The translations under genes were made by a program, and so were the position numbers. 64,000 bases of DNA, taken from contig OZ038454.1 of NCBI GenBank assembly GCA_964036195.1, positions 26,522,315 to 26,586,314 on the forward strand, written 5' to 3'. The notes below the pieces were generated by a model. That model was not told the origin of the DNA. It searched no databases and saw nothing but the letters and a program-made list of their open reading frames with translations. This DNA is from Sphaerolaimus hirsutus. Taxonomy: Eukaryota > Nematoda > Chromadorea > Monhysterida > Sphaerolaimidae. Shown piece after piece: positions 1-12,012 of the stretch (positions are counted from its first letter, which is position 1; each line of letters opens with the position of its first letter).

Positions 1-483
1 CGCGGTGGCCGACGCTCGTTGACCGAGTCGTCGTCGTTGGACAACGTGCGCCGGCTGTCGGGCGCCGCGCCATCCGGCGACATGCACGGCGCGTCGCAGG
101 AGTGTCGGACGGCCGCGTGCGGCGCCCTGCAGTCGGCCACGCACCGGCAGTCGCCGTACGCGCGCGGCGGCGGCGTCGATCACGAGGACGGCGGGCCGCC
201 CGACAACACGCCCGCCGCCGGCACGCCCACGCGCGCCGTGCTCGAGTCCATGTCGAGCATCGGCCTGGACGCGATGAGCGTGGCCGCGCTGGGCGACCAG
301 TCGACTAGCAGCGCGCGGTCGCTGCCCTTCGGCCGGGCGTCGCCCGCAGCGAACGCCTTCCGGCCGTTCGGCGCGTCGCCGGCGACCAGCGCCACTGAAG
401 GCAGACGGCACGCGGATGGCCGGCGCCGGCCGCTCAGCGCAGCGAACACTGCAGATGCTCTTGAGATTATCGCTAATATTTGA
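1..483 (+). CDS. 3'-terminal exon of an unidentified gene (5' end outside window)
   Basis: The frame is open from the first base of the window and ends at a TGA at 481-483, giving about 160 residues. The stretch is GC-rich, like the other real exons here and unlike the AT-rich sequence that follows, which is why I take it as coding. The protein is low in hydrophobic residues and rich in Ser, Ala, Gly, Arg and Pro, with a Ser cluster (TESSSLDNVRR) near the start; it looks disordered, such as a C-terminal tail. I see no domain, membrane segment or signal peptide. The TTG at 19 is not a real start, because the frame continues upstream. It could be the cytoplasmic tail of a receptor, since the GPCR at 14.7-22 kb has a similar Ser/Arg-rich tail, but that is only a guess. 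Confidence 0.6.
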   Translation, partial: RGGRRSLTESSSLDNVRRLSGAAPSGDMHGASQECRTAACGALQSATHRQSPYARGGGVDHEDGGPPDNTPAAGTPTRAVLESMSSIGLDAMSVAALGDQSTSSARSLPFGRASPAANAFRPFGASPATSATEGRRHADGRRRPLSAANTADALEIIANI

Positions 484-487
484 GTCG

Positions 488-690
488 GTTTGCGATCCCG
501 CACTTTGTCAAGTGCTTCGTAAAGTGACAAATTTCAAGTGTAGTTTTTAAATGGGTGTTAAGTGACAGGTAAATGTTCAAGTTCCTTCTTAGTTAGTTTA
601 TGTCAGAAGTCGGTTGACTCTGTAAAAAATGTCTAGGAAAACTTTTTTCGTGCTGTCACTTGACAAAGTGCGGGACTGGCCTCTGTCTGT
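488..690. repeat. Foldback element, CWG-family relative, in the 3' flank of the first gene
   Basis: The left arm reads ATCCCGCACTTTGTCAAGTG and the right arm, reversed, reads CAGTCCCGCACTTTGTCAAG, so the ends form a clear inverted repeat only a few bases past the stop codon. The right terminus matches the CAGTCCC-type ends of the introner-like family found in the GPCR introns. If the first gene is transcribed past its stop, this hairpin lies in its 3' UTR. Exact ends and target duplication are not clear. Confidence 0.5.
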
Positions 691-1018
691 AAACACTGAA
701 ACGCTGCGTTCACATTGATCTGATGATTGCACTAGGCTGTCTACTTGCGGGCCCCCGTGCGGGCGGAGTTATGCATCGAGCTTACGTTTACTCTGTGCGA
801 CACTTTTCACTGGTTGATTTCACAGTTGAGGCGGTATTTGAGATTGAAAAACATAGCTGACACAGGTACGCCGTAGTCAGGAAAAACATTTTTACATATT
901 TATTATCCTCTGGAAAAGAAATAATTGGGTACTTGATGCAATACTTGTAAGTATTACTAGATAGCTGTATATTATCTAGGTACATAAATATTTATATACC
1001 TAGGTGAATATGTGATGT

Positions 1019-1024
1019 AATAAA
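1019..1024 (+). promoter_or_regulatory. Candidate polyadenylation signal AATAAA
   Basis: An AATAAA hexamer about 540 bases downstream of the stop at 483 is followed by a GT-rich stretch (GTGTCACACATTGTAGTG). It is the first clear signal after the exon. AATAAA is common by chance in such AT-rich DNA, so the assignment is tentative. Confidence 0.3.
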
Positions 1025-1609
1025 GTGTCACACATTGTAGTGCTGCGTATGTATTTATCTACATATATTTATGGATATATAACAAGTACATATAACGATG
1101 TATTGATATGTAAATATGTATTTTGCTTTCACGATGTCTATAAAAATATTATATGAAGCACACGAAAAACCTTGAAATTTGGCGAATTATCAGTTAGCCA
1201 TGCACAGATGATCCTAAATTCAATTTCTACGACAGATTTTCTCGGGCAGATCGACATGCCCTGATTAATTTCATTTATGGCGTCAGATATGAATTTGTCA
1301 TCGAAAGAAAGATCACACCATGTTAAATTTTTGCTGACTACTCTCATTTGTAATTTTTTAAACTTACCCATATCCCACGAAATTTATAATAAGGCCACCG
1401 TCCAAAATCTGACCCCAATGATAGGCCACGTTGAATGTTGGAAACCTGGCAAAAATGAAAGAAATACAGCAATAAAAATACCATAATTCCTAATATATTT
1501 TATGAGAATTGCTAAAAATCAAAGTATTTACCCAACGTTTGGTACTTCTATAAACTCTCTAGCCCCCAGCCGATCTAACAATATCACCAATGTGGCATTC
1601 TCTCCCCCT
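1025..1609. other. AT-rich intergenic DNA, nothing recognised
   Basis: Short open frames on both strands here have no coding composition or known domain. I see no repeat termini. Confidence 0.5.
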
Positions 1610-1617
1610 CCCTCATG

Positions 1618-2462
1618 TAGTGATGGAATGGCGCCATGGCGCTGGCGCCATTTGAGGGCGCCAAAGGGCGCCGCGCCATGGCGCCATTGGCGCTTGGCGC
1701 CCTTTTTCTGTGGCGCCCTTGGCGCGTGGCGCCCTTTTTCCGTGGCGCCCTGCTTTAGAAGGGCGCCAAAAAGGCGCCAGTAGGGTTTCACGGTCAGTGC
1801 TGTGTAAACAAAAAAAATGAAAAACGCATCCGTGGATGATCTAAATTCGCCAGAAAAATGGACGGAGTGGTGTGAGTGGTTGGAAATCTTTCGTCCAACG
1901 GTTCATCAGATCTGTCTGACGGATCAGAAGACAAGAATGATGGATCGTTAACTTGCAAAATCATAAATAAACGGATTTAAATCGTTGCAATTAGGAAACA
2001 TTGTTTGGAAAGGTCTATTTGTAATGAATGGATTGTTGTCAAATGACAATTTCCATTGCGTTTGAATTCGTCATGTGGATTTTATTCAAAAAATTTTTGT
2101 TGCTAGCCTTGTTTTTGTTCATTACATCCTGGAGAACGCGAATTTAGAAGTGAATGCGCGTACAATGGTGCTGTAGCAACATTTTTAGCACACGCATGGT
2201 GTTGTAGGCACTTTTTTATCCTGGCGCCCTTGGCGCCTGGCGCCCTATTTTCCAAATGGCGCCATGGCGCCCTTGGCGCTTAACGCCCTCTTTCCGTGGC
2301 GCCCCTGGCGCCTGGCGCCCACTTTCTGAATGGCGCCATGGCGCCCTTGGCGCCTGGCGCCCTTTTTCTGTGGCGCCCTTGGCGCTTGGCGCCCGCTTTC
2401 CGAATGGCGCCATGGCGCCCTTGGCGCCTGGCGCCATTTTTTCTGGCGCTTTTCCATCACTA
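1618..2462. mobile_element. hAT-like non-autonomous element, TAGTGATGGAA ends, GGCGCC arrays
   Basis: Terminal inverted repeats TAGTGATGGAA / TTCCATCACTA are flanked by a perfect 8-bp direct repeat, CCCTCATG, at 1610-1617 and 2463-2470. An 8-bp duplication and this type of terminus are typical of the hAT superfamily. Both subterminal regions (1626-1785 and 2221-2450) are dense arrays of GGCGCC-containing units on both strands; the middle, about 430 bp, is AT-rich without a transposase. The long ORFs rich in Trp, Ala, Pro and Arg across the arrays are by-products of the repeat. The arrays probably serve as transposase-binding sites, by analogy with subterminal repeats in hAT elements. Confidence 0.85.
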
Positions 2463-2498
2463 CCCTCATGTCAGCAGATTTTTCAGCTGAATTGACAC

Positions 2499-3000
2499 TA
2501 ACGATGGCAAACCCTCTAGAAAAAAGTATTTATTTTTTGTGTTTTTTTCCAAAATGACTTTTCGAATTTTTATTTTATTCGTGTAAATAGTTTTCGAATT
2601 TCGAGGTTAGTTTCCGAATTTTTTAGATTACTTTTCAAGTTTTCACACCTTCATTAAGCCTTTTAGAATTTTTTGAATCAAATTACTGCATTTTTCGAAT
2701 TTTTCTGGTGAATTTTCAATGCACTTTCATGTTTCACTGCCTTCCGAGCTGTCATCGCGTACATGTCTGTAAAATACATGTTTTGTACTGTTGCTACAAA
2801 AAATTATGTAAAACTGATGTATTGAACTGCGAGCAGTTTTGCATTTTCTGCCTAAAATAGTGAAAAATATAGAACATTCGAAAACGTTTTCGGATTATTC
2901 AGTGTTTTTTCTAGGGGTGAAATGAAAATTCGAAAACTTCTAGAAAATTTGAAAATTCGAAAACGTTAACGAATTTTCTAATTTTCGTTTGCCATCGTTA
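2499..3000. mobile_element. hAT-like MITE, TAACGATGGC ends
   Basis: TIRs TAACGATGGCAAAC / GTTTGCCATCGTTA are flanked by ATTGACAC (2491-2498) and GTTGACAC (3001-3008), a 7/8 match for an 8-bp target duplication. The interior consists of TTCGAATTTT / AAAATTCGAA units in both orientations. It has no coding capacity. Confidence 0.8.
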
Positions 3001-3036
3001 GTTGACACTAGTTGCCGGCAGTATATATGGGCAGGC

Positions 3037-3374
3037 CTGATACGCACATCTGCCCGTTACGCACATTTGCCCGTTTTTTTCTCTTGACACTTTTTCAAGT
3101 GATTTTCAGATACATTACTGAACTTTTTTCACTTCACTCATATCTGAAAATCACTTGAAAACGTGTCAAGTGAAAAAAACAGTGAAAAATAGCCATCTTT
3201 CACTGTTTTTCACTTGACACATTTTCAAGTGATTTTCAGATATGAGTGAAGTGAAAAAAGTTCACTAATGTTATTGCGCAGCGTTTTTCACTTCACTCAT
3301 ATCTGAAAATCACTTGAAAAAGTGTCAAGTAAAAAAACGGGCAAATGTGCGTAACGGGCAGATGTGCGTATCAG
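3037..3374. repeat. Foldback element with CTGATACGCACATCTGCCCG ends
   Basis: Near-perfect inverted termini (CTGATACGCACATCTGCCCG and its complement at 3356-3374) enclose several copies of CACTTGACAC and TTTCAAGTGATTTTCAGATA units in both orientations, so the whole segment can fold into a long hairpin. No target duplication is obvious. Confidence 0.65.
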
Positions 3375-3469
3375 TGCACCCCCGTGTTTACCTAGCTAAT
3401 TCATTTTGGTCTCGATGAGATGCTTTAGTTTGCCTCGGGCGGTTAATTTCCCTAGTTGCATCATTTAGA

Positions 3470-3868
3470 TACCGTATTTCTTCTAATAGAAGGACAGATC
3501 TCCAATTGAAGGGCGTCTCCAATAGACGTTACACTTTTTTGACTTAATTTGGGCCACGAAATAAATAGAACGACGGTCTCCAATAGAAGGTACACGAAGT
3601 GCTGTAATTGTGCCAAATGCATAAAAAATATATCAGCGGACGCTGCGATTTAATGACTTTGGTCCATTGATTTTGTGCTATTTTAACAAATGTTGAATGA
3701 ACTCCATGTATCGTCATTCTATGCACTGTCTGTGACGTAAAACTTCAAAAACCTTGGCGGAACTTGAAAAAGATTGGCTGTAAAGTTGACGAAAACTCCA
3801 ATAGAAAGGCAGGTAAAAAAGTTGACGAAAAAATACAAGGGCGCCCTTCTATTAGGAAAAATACGGTA
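3470..3868. mobile_element. TA-site foldback element, TACCGTATTTCTTCTAATAG subfamily
   Basis: Inverted ends TACCGTATTTCTTCTAATAG / CTATTAGGAAAAATACGGTA enclose repeated CTCCAATAGAAGG-type units. The outermost TA on both sides fits a TA target duplication as in Tc1/mariner-type elements. The same subfamily recurs at about 28990-29496. Confidence 0.65.
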
Positions 3869-4419
3869 ACATAGTTACATCCGTATACTTGATATTCTCA
3901 TATATTCTATCTACTCATTTTCTGTATGATATGTGATATTTACTATTATCAGTGGGTATAAAAGTCTAGCTGCGGAGGTCCGAAATTCCTTAGCTCTGAT
4001 ACCCGGCAGTGATAAAAACAGGAAGTGCCAATCAAAGCTGTGAGGAAAAGCTGTATGATCCAATGACCAATGTTTTTTTGTTGTTTTTTTGAGAATGCTT
4101 TCTGTTTGTTTTTTAGTTTTTCATAAATAAATACATTATATTACACTGTTTTTATTTCTGTGTTTTGTGTGAAAACTGGAGGGTTTTTATACAGAAAACT
4201 GTTTATGTGGATACATAGATTCACTGCAAAAAGGCGGTTGTATTTAAATATGTCACAAGTTTGCTTTATGCATGTTCAAATCAAAATCGATGCACCATAT
4301 CGATTTGAATGTAGCAGAAAAGTGTAGAATTGAATAAACAGCAATGTTGAAAAAGCAATAAATTTTATTTAGGATAGACACCACAATTGCAATTGTATGT
4401 TTCGTTAAAAATGGAGCCA
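3869..4419. other. AT-rich intergenic DNA, nothing recognised
   Basis: No repeat termini or coding signal seen. Contains AATAAA-like motifs near 4125, but no upstream gene to go with them. Confidence 0.4.
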
Positions 4420-5052
4420 GGGGCCAGATTTAATTCTCCCTACAGATTTGTAGGGTAGGGCGTACGCCCGATAGATTTTTTAAAGTTCAGCCGCATCGAC
4501 GCACATGCACCAAGAGCAAGGCGGTTTGTAAAATATACGAAACCATCCCTTAAGGTCGCCGATTTTGCAATATGACACATATCACTTCGCTTTTGGCACG
4601 GAAATCATGATTTCGTCATTTCTTGGCCGTCGGCCAATTCGTTTTTTATTTTATTTTGTCGGGCGCGTTACTCGCATAATTCGCGCTTTTGTGTAGTCAG
4701 GTGGTCACTTTTTTAGTGTTCACTGTCTGCAACCGAAACCATGGGGGCAGCGACAAGAAAGAAATGCATGCACGAGCGTACAAAAGCGCGACTTATGCGA
4801 GTAACCCGCCCGACAAAATAAAATAAAAAACGAATTGGCAGACGGCCAAGAAATGACGAAATAGTGATTTCCGGGCCAAAATCGAGGCGATATACGTCAT
4901 ATTGCAATATCGGCGACCTTAAGGGATGGTTTCGTATATTTTAAAAACCACCTTGCTCTCGGTGCATGTGCGTCGATGCGGCTGAACTTTAAAAAATCTA
5001 TCGGGCGTACGCCCTACTCTACAAATCTGTAGGGAGAATGAAATTAGGCCCC
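4420..5052. repeat. Large near-perfect inverted repeat, arms about 310 bp
   Basis: The sequence from GGGGCC at 4420 reads inward as the complement of the sequence ending GGCCCC at 5052, with few differences across about 310 bp per arm: shared blocks include GGGCGTACGCCC, GCCGCATCGACGCACATGCA and CGAAACCATCCCTTAAGGTC. The short unpaired centre is around 4700-4740. It is a single huge hairpin, so probably a foldback transposon. No clear target duplication. Confidence 0.75.
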
Positions 5053-5436
5053 AGGGGAATTTATTTGAGCTGTAACTATTCTTGAACATGTATGTTCATT
5101 GGAACCTTCATAGTAAATCTTGAATTTACTTACCAGTCTCCAAACACCTCAATTCAGTTTCAACAAAAAATAGCATTCAAAATATGGATTTGTATGAAAA
5201 CGCCAATAATGCAAAATGTCCAATATCACTTGGCACTAGCTTGGATACAGACAAAAATACAGGCATCTAATGTATGCGTCATTGATATGTTAAGCATAAT
5301 TACCTATTTATATGTAAGGTTTAATATGTATATTAAGGTTCCTTGTTTCTCTGTAAAACAAAAACCGAACGAGTTTCTGTGTTTCAAATGTGTGTTTTGC
5401 AATCACTTCCTTCTAGCGACATTGCATCGCACACAA
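5053..5436. other. AT-rich DNA, open frame of unclear status
   Basis: A 133-codon frame spans 5092-5493 on + but runs into the neighbouring transposon and has no recognisable domain, so I do not call it a gene. Confidence 0.35.
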
Positions 5437-6708
5437 CATGTTAAAACGTATTTACTTTTACTCAATAAATATGTATACTCGAGTACAGAGTAAATACGTT
5501 TACATTTCCCCCGGAAAAAGTTCCTGTACTCGCTTTTACGTATACTTTTTCAAAATACGCGAGTACAGAAAACGTATTTCAGATGGTGTTTTATATAGAC
5601 TTTTGAAAGTCTTAAAAGGGAAAAAGGAAGAAAATAGGTTAAGAATAAGGAACCATAGTTGAAAAAAGGTATATACACACGCATGTATAGCAGAGTTGCG
5701 AAAGCGTATTTACGCTTACCCAAAATACCCGGGTAAATGGGTATTTATATTTACGCTTACGCTTACGCTTTCGTAAAATACCCGTACGCTTTATTACGCT
5801 TTCCTGGCTGAAATACCCGGGTACTAAAAGCGTAAAAAGACTTTTCATACGGTCCAGTTGTACGCTTTTGAAAAAGCGTAAAACCACAAAAAAAGTGAAC
5901 GAGAAGAGAATGAGGTGTAACAAAAATAAATGACTGCATGAATGCAGTAGCGTACCGTACATAGCGGCACATGTAAATACAAAGGTGTCGAAATACGAAC
6001 GTCTGGCCTAAATTGTGTTGTCTAGCAAAGGTTTAGATTAAAAAAATTTTTTGACCAACAATGGATTCTGACGACAATGTGCTCGCCGTCGACATCGCTA
6101 ACTCCGAGTTAGAAGATGGATTAAGTGTCACTGTTGATGAATTGCATTGACATACAAGAGCAGATACCAAGTGGGCATCGGAAAAATCTTGCTGAAAGCT
6201 TGTGTTGATGAGAAAAATTTGAAATTATGAATGGATATGATAAATAAATACATCTAAATGTAAAAGCACGCGTTTTTCCCATGCTCAACAAGCAAGAGCA
6301 CTTTCAAAAAAAAAATTACGCTTACGCTTTTTTTTACGCTTTCCTAGGTATTTGAAAAATACCTTACGCTTTGAGTATCCATACTCAAAATCTGGAAAGT
6401 GTATTTACGCTTACGCTTACGCTTCCCAAAAATACCGGTATTTTAACAACTCTGATGTATAGACAAAAATTGCTGAAAACAGGCAAACAGTTATGAAAAT
6501 TAATGATTTTGATTGAAGATTAGGGCGAAATTTCTCAAAAATACACACTGTTACGTTTTCTGGGGAGGAAAATACATTTACTCACGTGTACTTATGAGTA
6601 AAAGTAAAAATGTTTACTTTACGTTTTCAGTACTCAGGGGGTGAGTAAAAAGTCATACTTTACGTTTACGGATACTTTGAAAAATGTTCAGTACTCTTAA
6701 CAACTCTG
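5437..6708. mobile_element. hAT-like element, CAGAGTTGTTAAAA family (outer copy)
   Basis: Starts CATGTTAAAACG and ends TTAACAACTCTG, flanked by GCACACAA (5429-5436) and GCACACAG (6709-6716), a 7/8 match. Subterminal repeats are of the TACTCGAGTA / AAACGTATTTAC type. A second member of the family is nested inside at 5691-6454. No transposase is encoded. Confidence 0.75.
5691..6454. mobile_element. hAT-like element, CAGAGTTG family, TACGCTT-repeat variant (nested)
   Basis: TIRs CAGAGTTG / CAACTCTG with a perfect 8-bp duplication ATGTATAG (5683-5690 and 6455-6462). Subterminal arrays are TTACGCTTACGCTT and GGGTATTT units, different from the TACTC arrays of the element it sits in although the termini are shared. 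Confidence 0.85.
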
Positions 6709-6959
6709 GCACACAGTGCCACATTTTTCAGCGCCAAAAATATCCACCGATTTGCCCCTCACGCCTTAAGAAATCTAAAATGGGCACTGGCAAAAACAAT
6801 TTTGTCACACCTCCCCTCCCTTTCTTCAACAATTGCAGTGCGATTAAGTTGAACACAATTGAACGCGACTCAAAATATCATGTTGGTTCGCGTGCGGTGC
6901 GCTGCATTTTGAGCCACGTAAATAGCTGAATCTATTTGTTTATTCGGATAAGGCGGGGT

Positions 6960-7871
6960 TTGCGATGGCAAACTTTCTGGATATTAGAAATTTTTATTAA
7001 GTTTTAAAGTGTCTTTTCTGAATACGGAGTTTTGTCACTTTTCTTTCCCACCAAAAACTGCATCACAATTTGGAAAATATTTTAACGGTAGATTCTGCAG
7101 GTAGGGATGGGTGAGGCGTGTCCGATTTAAGTCTTTGTCTGTACATTGGACTTTGGAAAATGTCAATTAATTGGATTTTTTTATTTTATATATGTGCTCT
7201 TTCACGTTAGCAGATTTTACTCGAGTGTGTCTACCCCGGCATCCATGTTTCTGACATTTGTGAAAAGGTGATTGGTAAACGGGTCAGATTTCTTCTTATT
7301 TTTGTGTTTCGAATTGTTTTCCAAACACCGAAAATTCTAATCCAGTTTTTGAATTTTTGGATTTTCTGAAATACCTGGTTCAAATGTTTTCTCCAAGATT
7401 TAGATTTTTCGATTTTTGGGCTATTTTGAATACATCTGAATATTTTGCTTCCAAGCTGTTGCATCATGTTATATTTTCACATTTTTGTTTTTCTAACACG
7501 AACGGACCTGTGTGTAAAGCGGAATGTAAAACGTATAATGTAAAATGATGACGTGAAATGACGTCGTGAAATTAATTACACGAGTGTGGATCATGCTACG
7601 GGTCTACAATTTTCTAAGGATAATATATGAATCAATACCTTAATCGTGTCCAATACTGAGTGTTATCAGCCACAACTAGAGCGAATTGAAAAATTCAATT
7701 TTTATCATTTCACGTCATCATCATTTCACGTCGAATCGACGCTGAGCTCTAATTCCCGCTTAATTGACGATTCCTATTCTGTTACTGCATTTTGCATGTA
7801 TTTTCAATTAAAGATCCACTTAAAAAATAGAAGATTCAAAAACATTTTCAAAATCTATGTTGCCATCTTTA
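6960..7871. mobile_element. hAT-like element, GCGATGGCAAAC ends
   Basis: Left end TTGCGATGGCAAACTTTC and right end GTTGCCATCTTTA belong to the TAACGATGGC family; flanks GGCGGGGT (6952-6959) and GGTAGGGT (7872-7879) match at 6 of 8 positions, so this is an older copy. A PIF/Harbinger-like MITE is nested at 7518-7760. Confidence 0.65.
7518..7760. mobile_element. PIF/Harbinger-like MITE, AGCGGGAATTAGAGCTC ends
   Basis: Flanked by TAA on both sides (7515-7517, 7761-7763), the 3-bp TWA duplication of PIF/Harbinger elements. Right end GAGCTCTAATTCCCGCT; the left end is partly deleted. It carries the ACACGAGTGTGGATCATGCT segment and ATTTCACGTCATC units, nearly identical to the copies at 20805 and 43714. 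Confidence 0.75.
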
Positions 7872-8143
7872 GGTAGGGTACTAATACTAGCATGCTCACG
7901 CGCAAAGTGCTTTACTCAAACTTGGCATAAAGTGCACATTTTTGAATAAGTCCCACCAAAAATGGTGCAATTTATTAAATGGTTTTAATGGGTAACTTAT
8001 TCGAGGCGGCATTTAAGGGAGCAGTTTTTTCACGTGGACGTTTGTAACATATTTAAGTGATATGACTAAAAACTTTTGCGCAAACCTCACCTTTTAAATC
8101 AAATAGCCTTGTGCACTTGCAGGAGATTTCCTGATTCCTATAA

Positions 8144-8561
8144 AGCCGAAATTACAGCTCAGCGGCGTTTGACGTTAAATGATGACGTCGTAAAATTGAT
8201 TACATCAAAATAGACATAGGTACAGCGTTGAAATTTCAGAATTTGATAGTTCCTGTAATTGTGTGTAATGTCCACAAAAAAATTAAGAAAATAATTATTA
8301 TTTAATAAGTTATTGATTTTACATCAAAATTTACACATTCTACATAAATATTTCACGTCAAACGTTTTACATCACCAAAAAAATTTGACGTTAAATTAAT
8401 AACTACTTAAATAATGATTATTTGATAAAATTTTTTGGGACATTACACACAATTACTAGAACTATCTCATTCTGAAATTTCAATGATGTACCTTTGTCTA
8501 TTTTGATGTAATCAATTTTACGCCAATTTCAATCAAATGCCACTGAGCTGTAATTCCGGCT
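8144..8561. mobile_element. PIF/Harbinger-like hairpin MITE, AGCCGAAATTACAGCTC ends
   Basis: TAA duplication at 8141-8143 and 8562-8564. The two halves are inverted copies (AATTACAGCTC ... GAGCTGTAATT; TTGATTACATCAAAATAGAC and complement), making a hairpin of about 200 bp per arm. Confidence 0.75.
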
Positions 8562-8701
8562 TAATACACAAATTTCTAACAATTTTCAAATTTGAATTTG
8601 CATTTGAGTTGAGACCTTTTCAATATGCAGAGGTTCTTTGCATAGGTTCTTTGCACAAGTTGCACACAACTAGAATTCAGGCATAGGTAAATATTCACTA
8701 A

Positions 8702-9208
8702 TGGAGCAATTACAGCTCGGACGTAAAATTCCAGTGTAAAATTCCAGTGTAAAATTCCATCGCAGAATTGATTACATGAAAGTGGATGATGATACAGGTC
8801 TGCAATTTTCCATGGACAATATGTTTATCAATACCTTCATTGTGACCAAGGGTCATCGTCCACGGTCACTTCTATTTGATTCTGAAAATTCAAAAATTTC
8901 GATTTTACGCTGCAATTTTACGCCATCTGAAGAAAAATCAATCGATAAAATCAGCTACGCCAGGTGATTGCATGCACTGACATAGCGTAGAATTGATTTT
9001 TTATCAGCTGACGTAAAATTGCAGCGTAAATCGAAATTTTTGAATTTTCAGAATCAAATAGATGTGACCGACCTTGGTCACAATGAAGGTATTGATAAAC
9101 ATATTGTCACTGAAACATTGTAGACCTTAATCATCATCCACTTTCATGTAATCAATTTTGCGATGGAATTTTACGCTAGAATTTAACGTCCGAGCTGTAA
9201 TCGCAGCA
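8702..9208. mobile_element. PIF/Harbinger-like hairpin MITE, TGGAGCAATTACAGCTCGG ends
   Basis: TAA duplication at 8699-8701 and 9209-9211; ends TGGAGCAATTACAGCTCGGA / TCCGAGCTGTAATCGCAGCA. The arms, about 240 bp each, are close to exact complements, including GGTATTGATAAACATATTGT and GAAATTTTTGAATTTTCAGA blocks. Confidence 0.8.
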
Positions 9209-11671
9209 TAAATATTATTTTGTTTAGCTGTTCCATTTATATTCAAGGTTTCTGAGATTGGCTCTCAGATGGATTAATGTAATTAATATATTTTTTGTAA
9301 GATTTTCTAAAATTATGTTTCATTATATTTTCGAAAAATCACCCATTTCCAATGAATAGTGCCAAATCCAATGCAATTTTCTTCATCACAATACTTTGGT
9401 TCAGCCTGAATATGAGTTGAATCTAGAACTACTTAGTACATACCTAAAAATAAAAAAGTTGACGCCTAAAAGCCCCAAATGTAGGCTCTTGTGTTTTGTC
9501 TGTTCTATGCAAATCGATTTGCACATGTAAATATGAGATGATATAGGAAATGTAGGATTAGGATTTTATATAGGATTTTCAGTACATAGACTGTCACATA
9601 ACATTTTGTTACTACATTTTTTCCCCTGACAATGTAATGTATCCTCGGCCAGAGCACTAACAAACTGCTAAGTTGATTATATGAGCAAAGATATGGACTT
9701 GGCACTGCTTACTTACACTCGCCCTTCAATAGATTGCCTAGAAATGAAATAGAATGGATCTAGGTACATAAATAACAAATATTCTTATGCTAAATCATTG
9801 ATGCTTATCAAAAATTAATTTATGCATTCAATACATCTGACTTTTCCTATAAATCACTGATCCTTTTATTATCTAAGTAGGTTCATTAGGTGAGTGTGTA
9901 AATCATTTTTCAAGCCAGTTACTGGCTGTAAAAATTCATGAGTAATGTTGTCATAAATACAGAAAATCATGGCTTATATAAGAGACCCACTGTTTTTGCA
10001 TTGGATAACCATTTCGCTGTGAAAACTCAGTGTATTTATGCCAAAAAAACTTGAAACAGAAACAGAAGACATGAGCTATCAATGAGGTGGCTGTCAACCA
10101 GTGTTGATGGACATAAGAAATAACTCATTCTGGTAAACTCAATTTTGAATTATGAGTTTTCTAAATTTCTGTAGAAAACTGGTGGGCGCATTCACAATGA
10201 CACCATAGTAATTTATCTACATAACTGTGTGAGATTCTGTGGGCACTGTGCGAGCAATTTATTCCTTCCAAAACGGATGGTAGATATCATGCCTTTAAAA
10301 TGGACCCCAAAGTAGCACATTAAAAATTTATGTCTATCCTTCAACAGCAGACAGACACGGCACTATACGTATACCTATCAACTTACAGTTTTGTAAAAAT
10401 CATAAAAGTTTCCCATACAGATGACAACTAATTACGTTCATCAACGTGTCAGGAGTATCTTTAACAATCTTAAAATAATAGGTATAATTGGTATTTTTAG
10501 CTTTTAATTGCGTTTACTAGACTGAGGTATCCGTCAGCGTGAACTACCTAATTTGGTACAAATAGCAGATTTCCACTGGCACTGTGAATGTAGCTCATCT
10601 AATTCAGCTCATTAGGCATTTTATCATCTAAAAAGACAGTTACACCGTTGCACTATGCAAAAATATGCTTCAAGGGCTATGTCGAGCCACAACTGTGTAC
10701 TGATTAGAAGTCACCAGTGCAGATACAAAAATTCTATCTAAAATGGATAAATTATACATCAAGACGATGAAACGCTGCGTGCACTTGCCAAACACATGTA
10801 GCTCAGCGAGTTTAACACTTAACCTGGGCGGGAATTTACCCTCTGACAAATATCACCAAATGGTCATAACATATCACAGATACATGCATTTACTAGATAA
10901 TTCAAGACTCCTCAGAATATCGCTTAATTCAGACAAAAATTATGTGGGAATGCCCAACTCTCAAAAACATGTGAAACATCAGAAAGTCAATTCAGGGGGG
11001 CATGTAAACATGTAAGAATCACTAACTAAGATGTGGAAATACACACTTTTGGGGGCGGATTGATCAAATTCCTAACAACGCTATTCTGCCCAAACTAAAT
11101 ATTTTGAAAAAAATTTTGATTCAATATTTTGAACAAATCTTTGATTAATTCCAACGGTGTTTTCCATGTGATCATGCACAATACCTCGATAAATTATATC
11201 AGTTGCAGCACATTATTTTTCAGATCATGGGATGAACGTCATTTTCCGGGTCATAAATCACTTTGGATTTGGGTGGTGTGCCATTGGCAAGTTGCTTGAT
11301 GTTAGGTGACGTTCTTCATGTTTTTTGTTGACATTGGAATTTTATTCATTCTTGTGTTGACATTGAATATATATTTCCTATATACTGTATCCTGTGTGGA
11401 AGGACCAGACCTTATCTTGGCTGTCCCTTATGTATGAGTAAATTTTTTTAAATTGCTTTTACGTTGATCCGCTGTACCCTTAAATCAAATTAAATTAAAT
11501 GTAGGTTTGTAAGGAATTGATTTTATAAATAACAATGGTCAACTATGTACGATACTCTCAGTGAAAATTAATACCCACATGACTTCCTGAGGCAATTATC
11601 TGAGGGAAACACTCCATCACGATGTCGTCATTAATAATAATTAATGCTTTCATGCAATAAACATAAATATG
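9209..11671. other. Long AT-rich intergenic stretch; only a partial foldback seen
   Basis: About 2.4 kb without a supported gene. A segment near 10120-10150 (AATAACTCATTCTGGTAAACTC) resembles foldback sequences at 29600-29830 and 41180-41240, so a relic of that family is present. A 90-codon frame at 10743-11015 on + has no recognisable features. The 9505-9705 minus frame is likewise unsupported. Confidence 0.4.
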
Positions 11672-12012
11672 TACCATATTTCCTCGAAATACCCCACCCC
11701 CCCTTGAATTAACCCCCCCCCCCTTGAATTAACCCCGCCCCCCCCCCTCAGAATACCCCCAGGTGTTTTCGAGCTGGGGAAACATAAACCCCCCTTGAAA
11801 TACCCCCATCTGGAAGAAAGTACATCATGTATACGATATACATGATGTATAAATTGGGACCAATTTGCATCGCTGGTACACACAGACTGGTTCGTGTAGC
11901 GATACAGGCTGATAAGTTCAAGTATAACCTCGTTCGCAGCATTTATTACCAGTTTGGGGGTATGAAATAGAGCATTCTTTACTACGATCCGTCTCGAAAA
12001 CTTCTGGCGAAA

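Noticed and set aside
1502..2557. Open frames on both strands rich in Trp, Ala, Pro and Arg
   Set aside because: They read GGCGCC arrays of a hAT-like element and appear in several frames at once, as expected of a repeat and not a gene.
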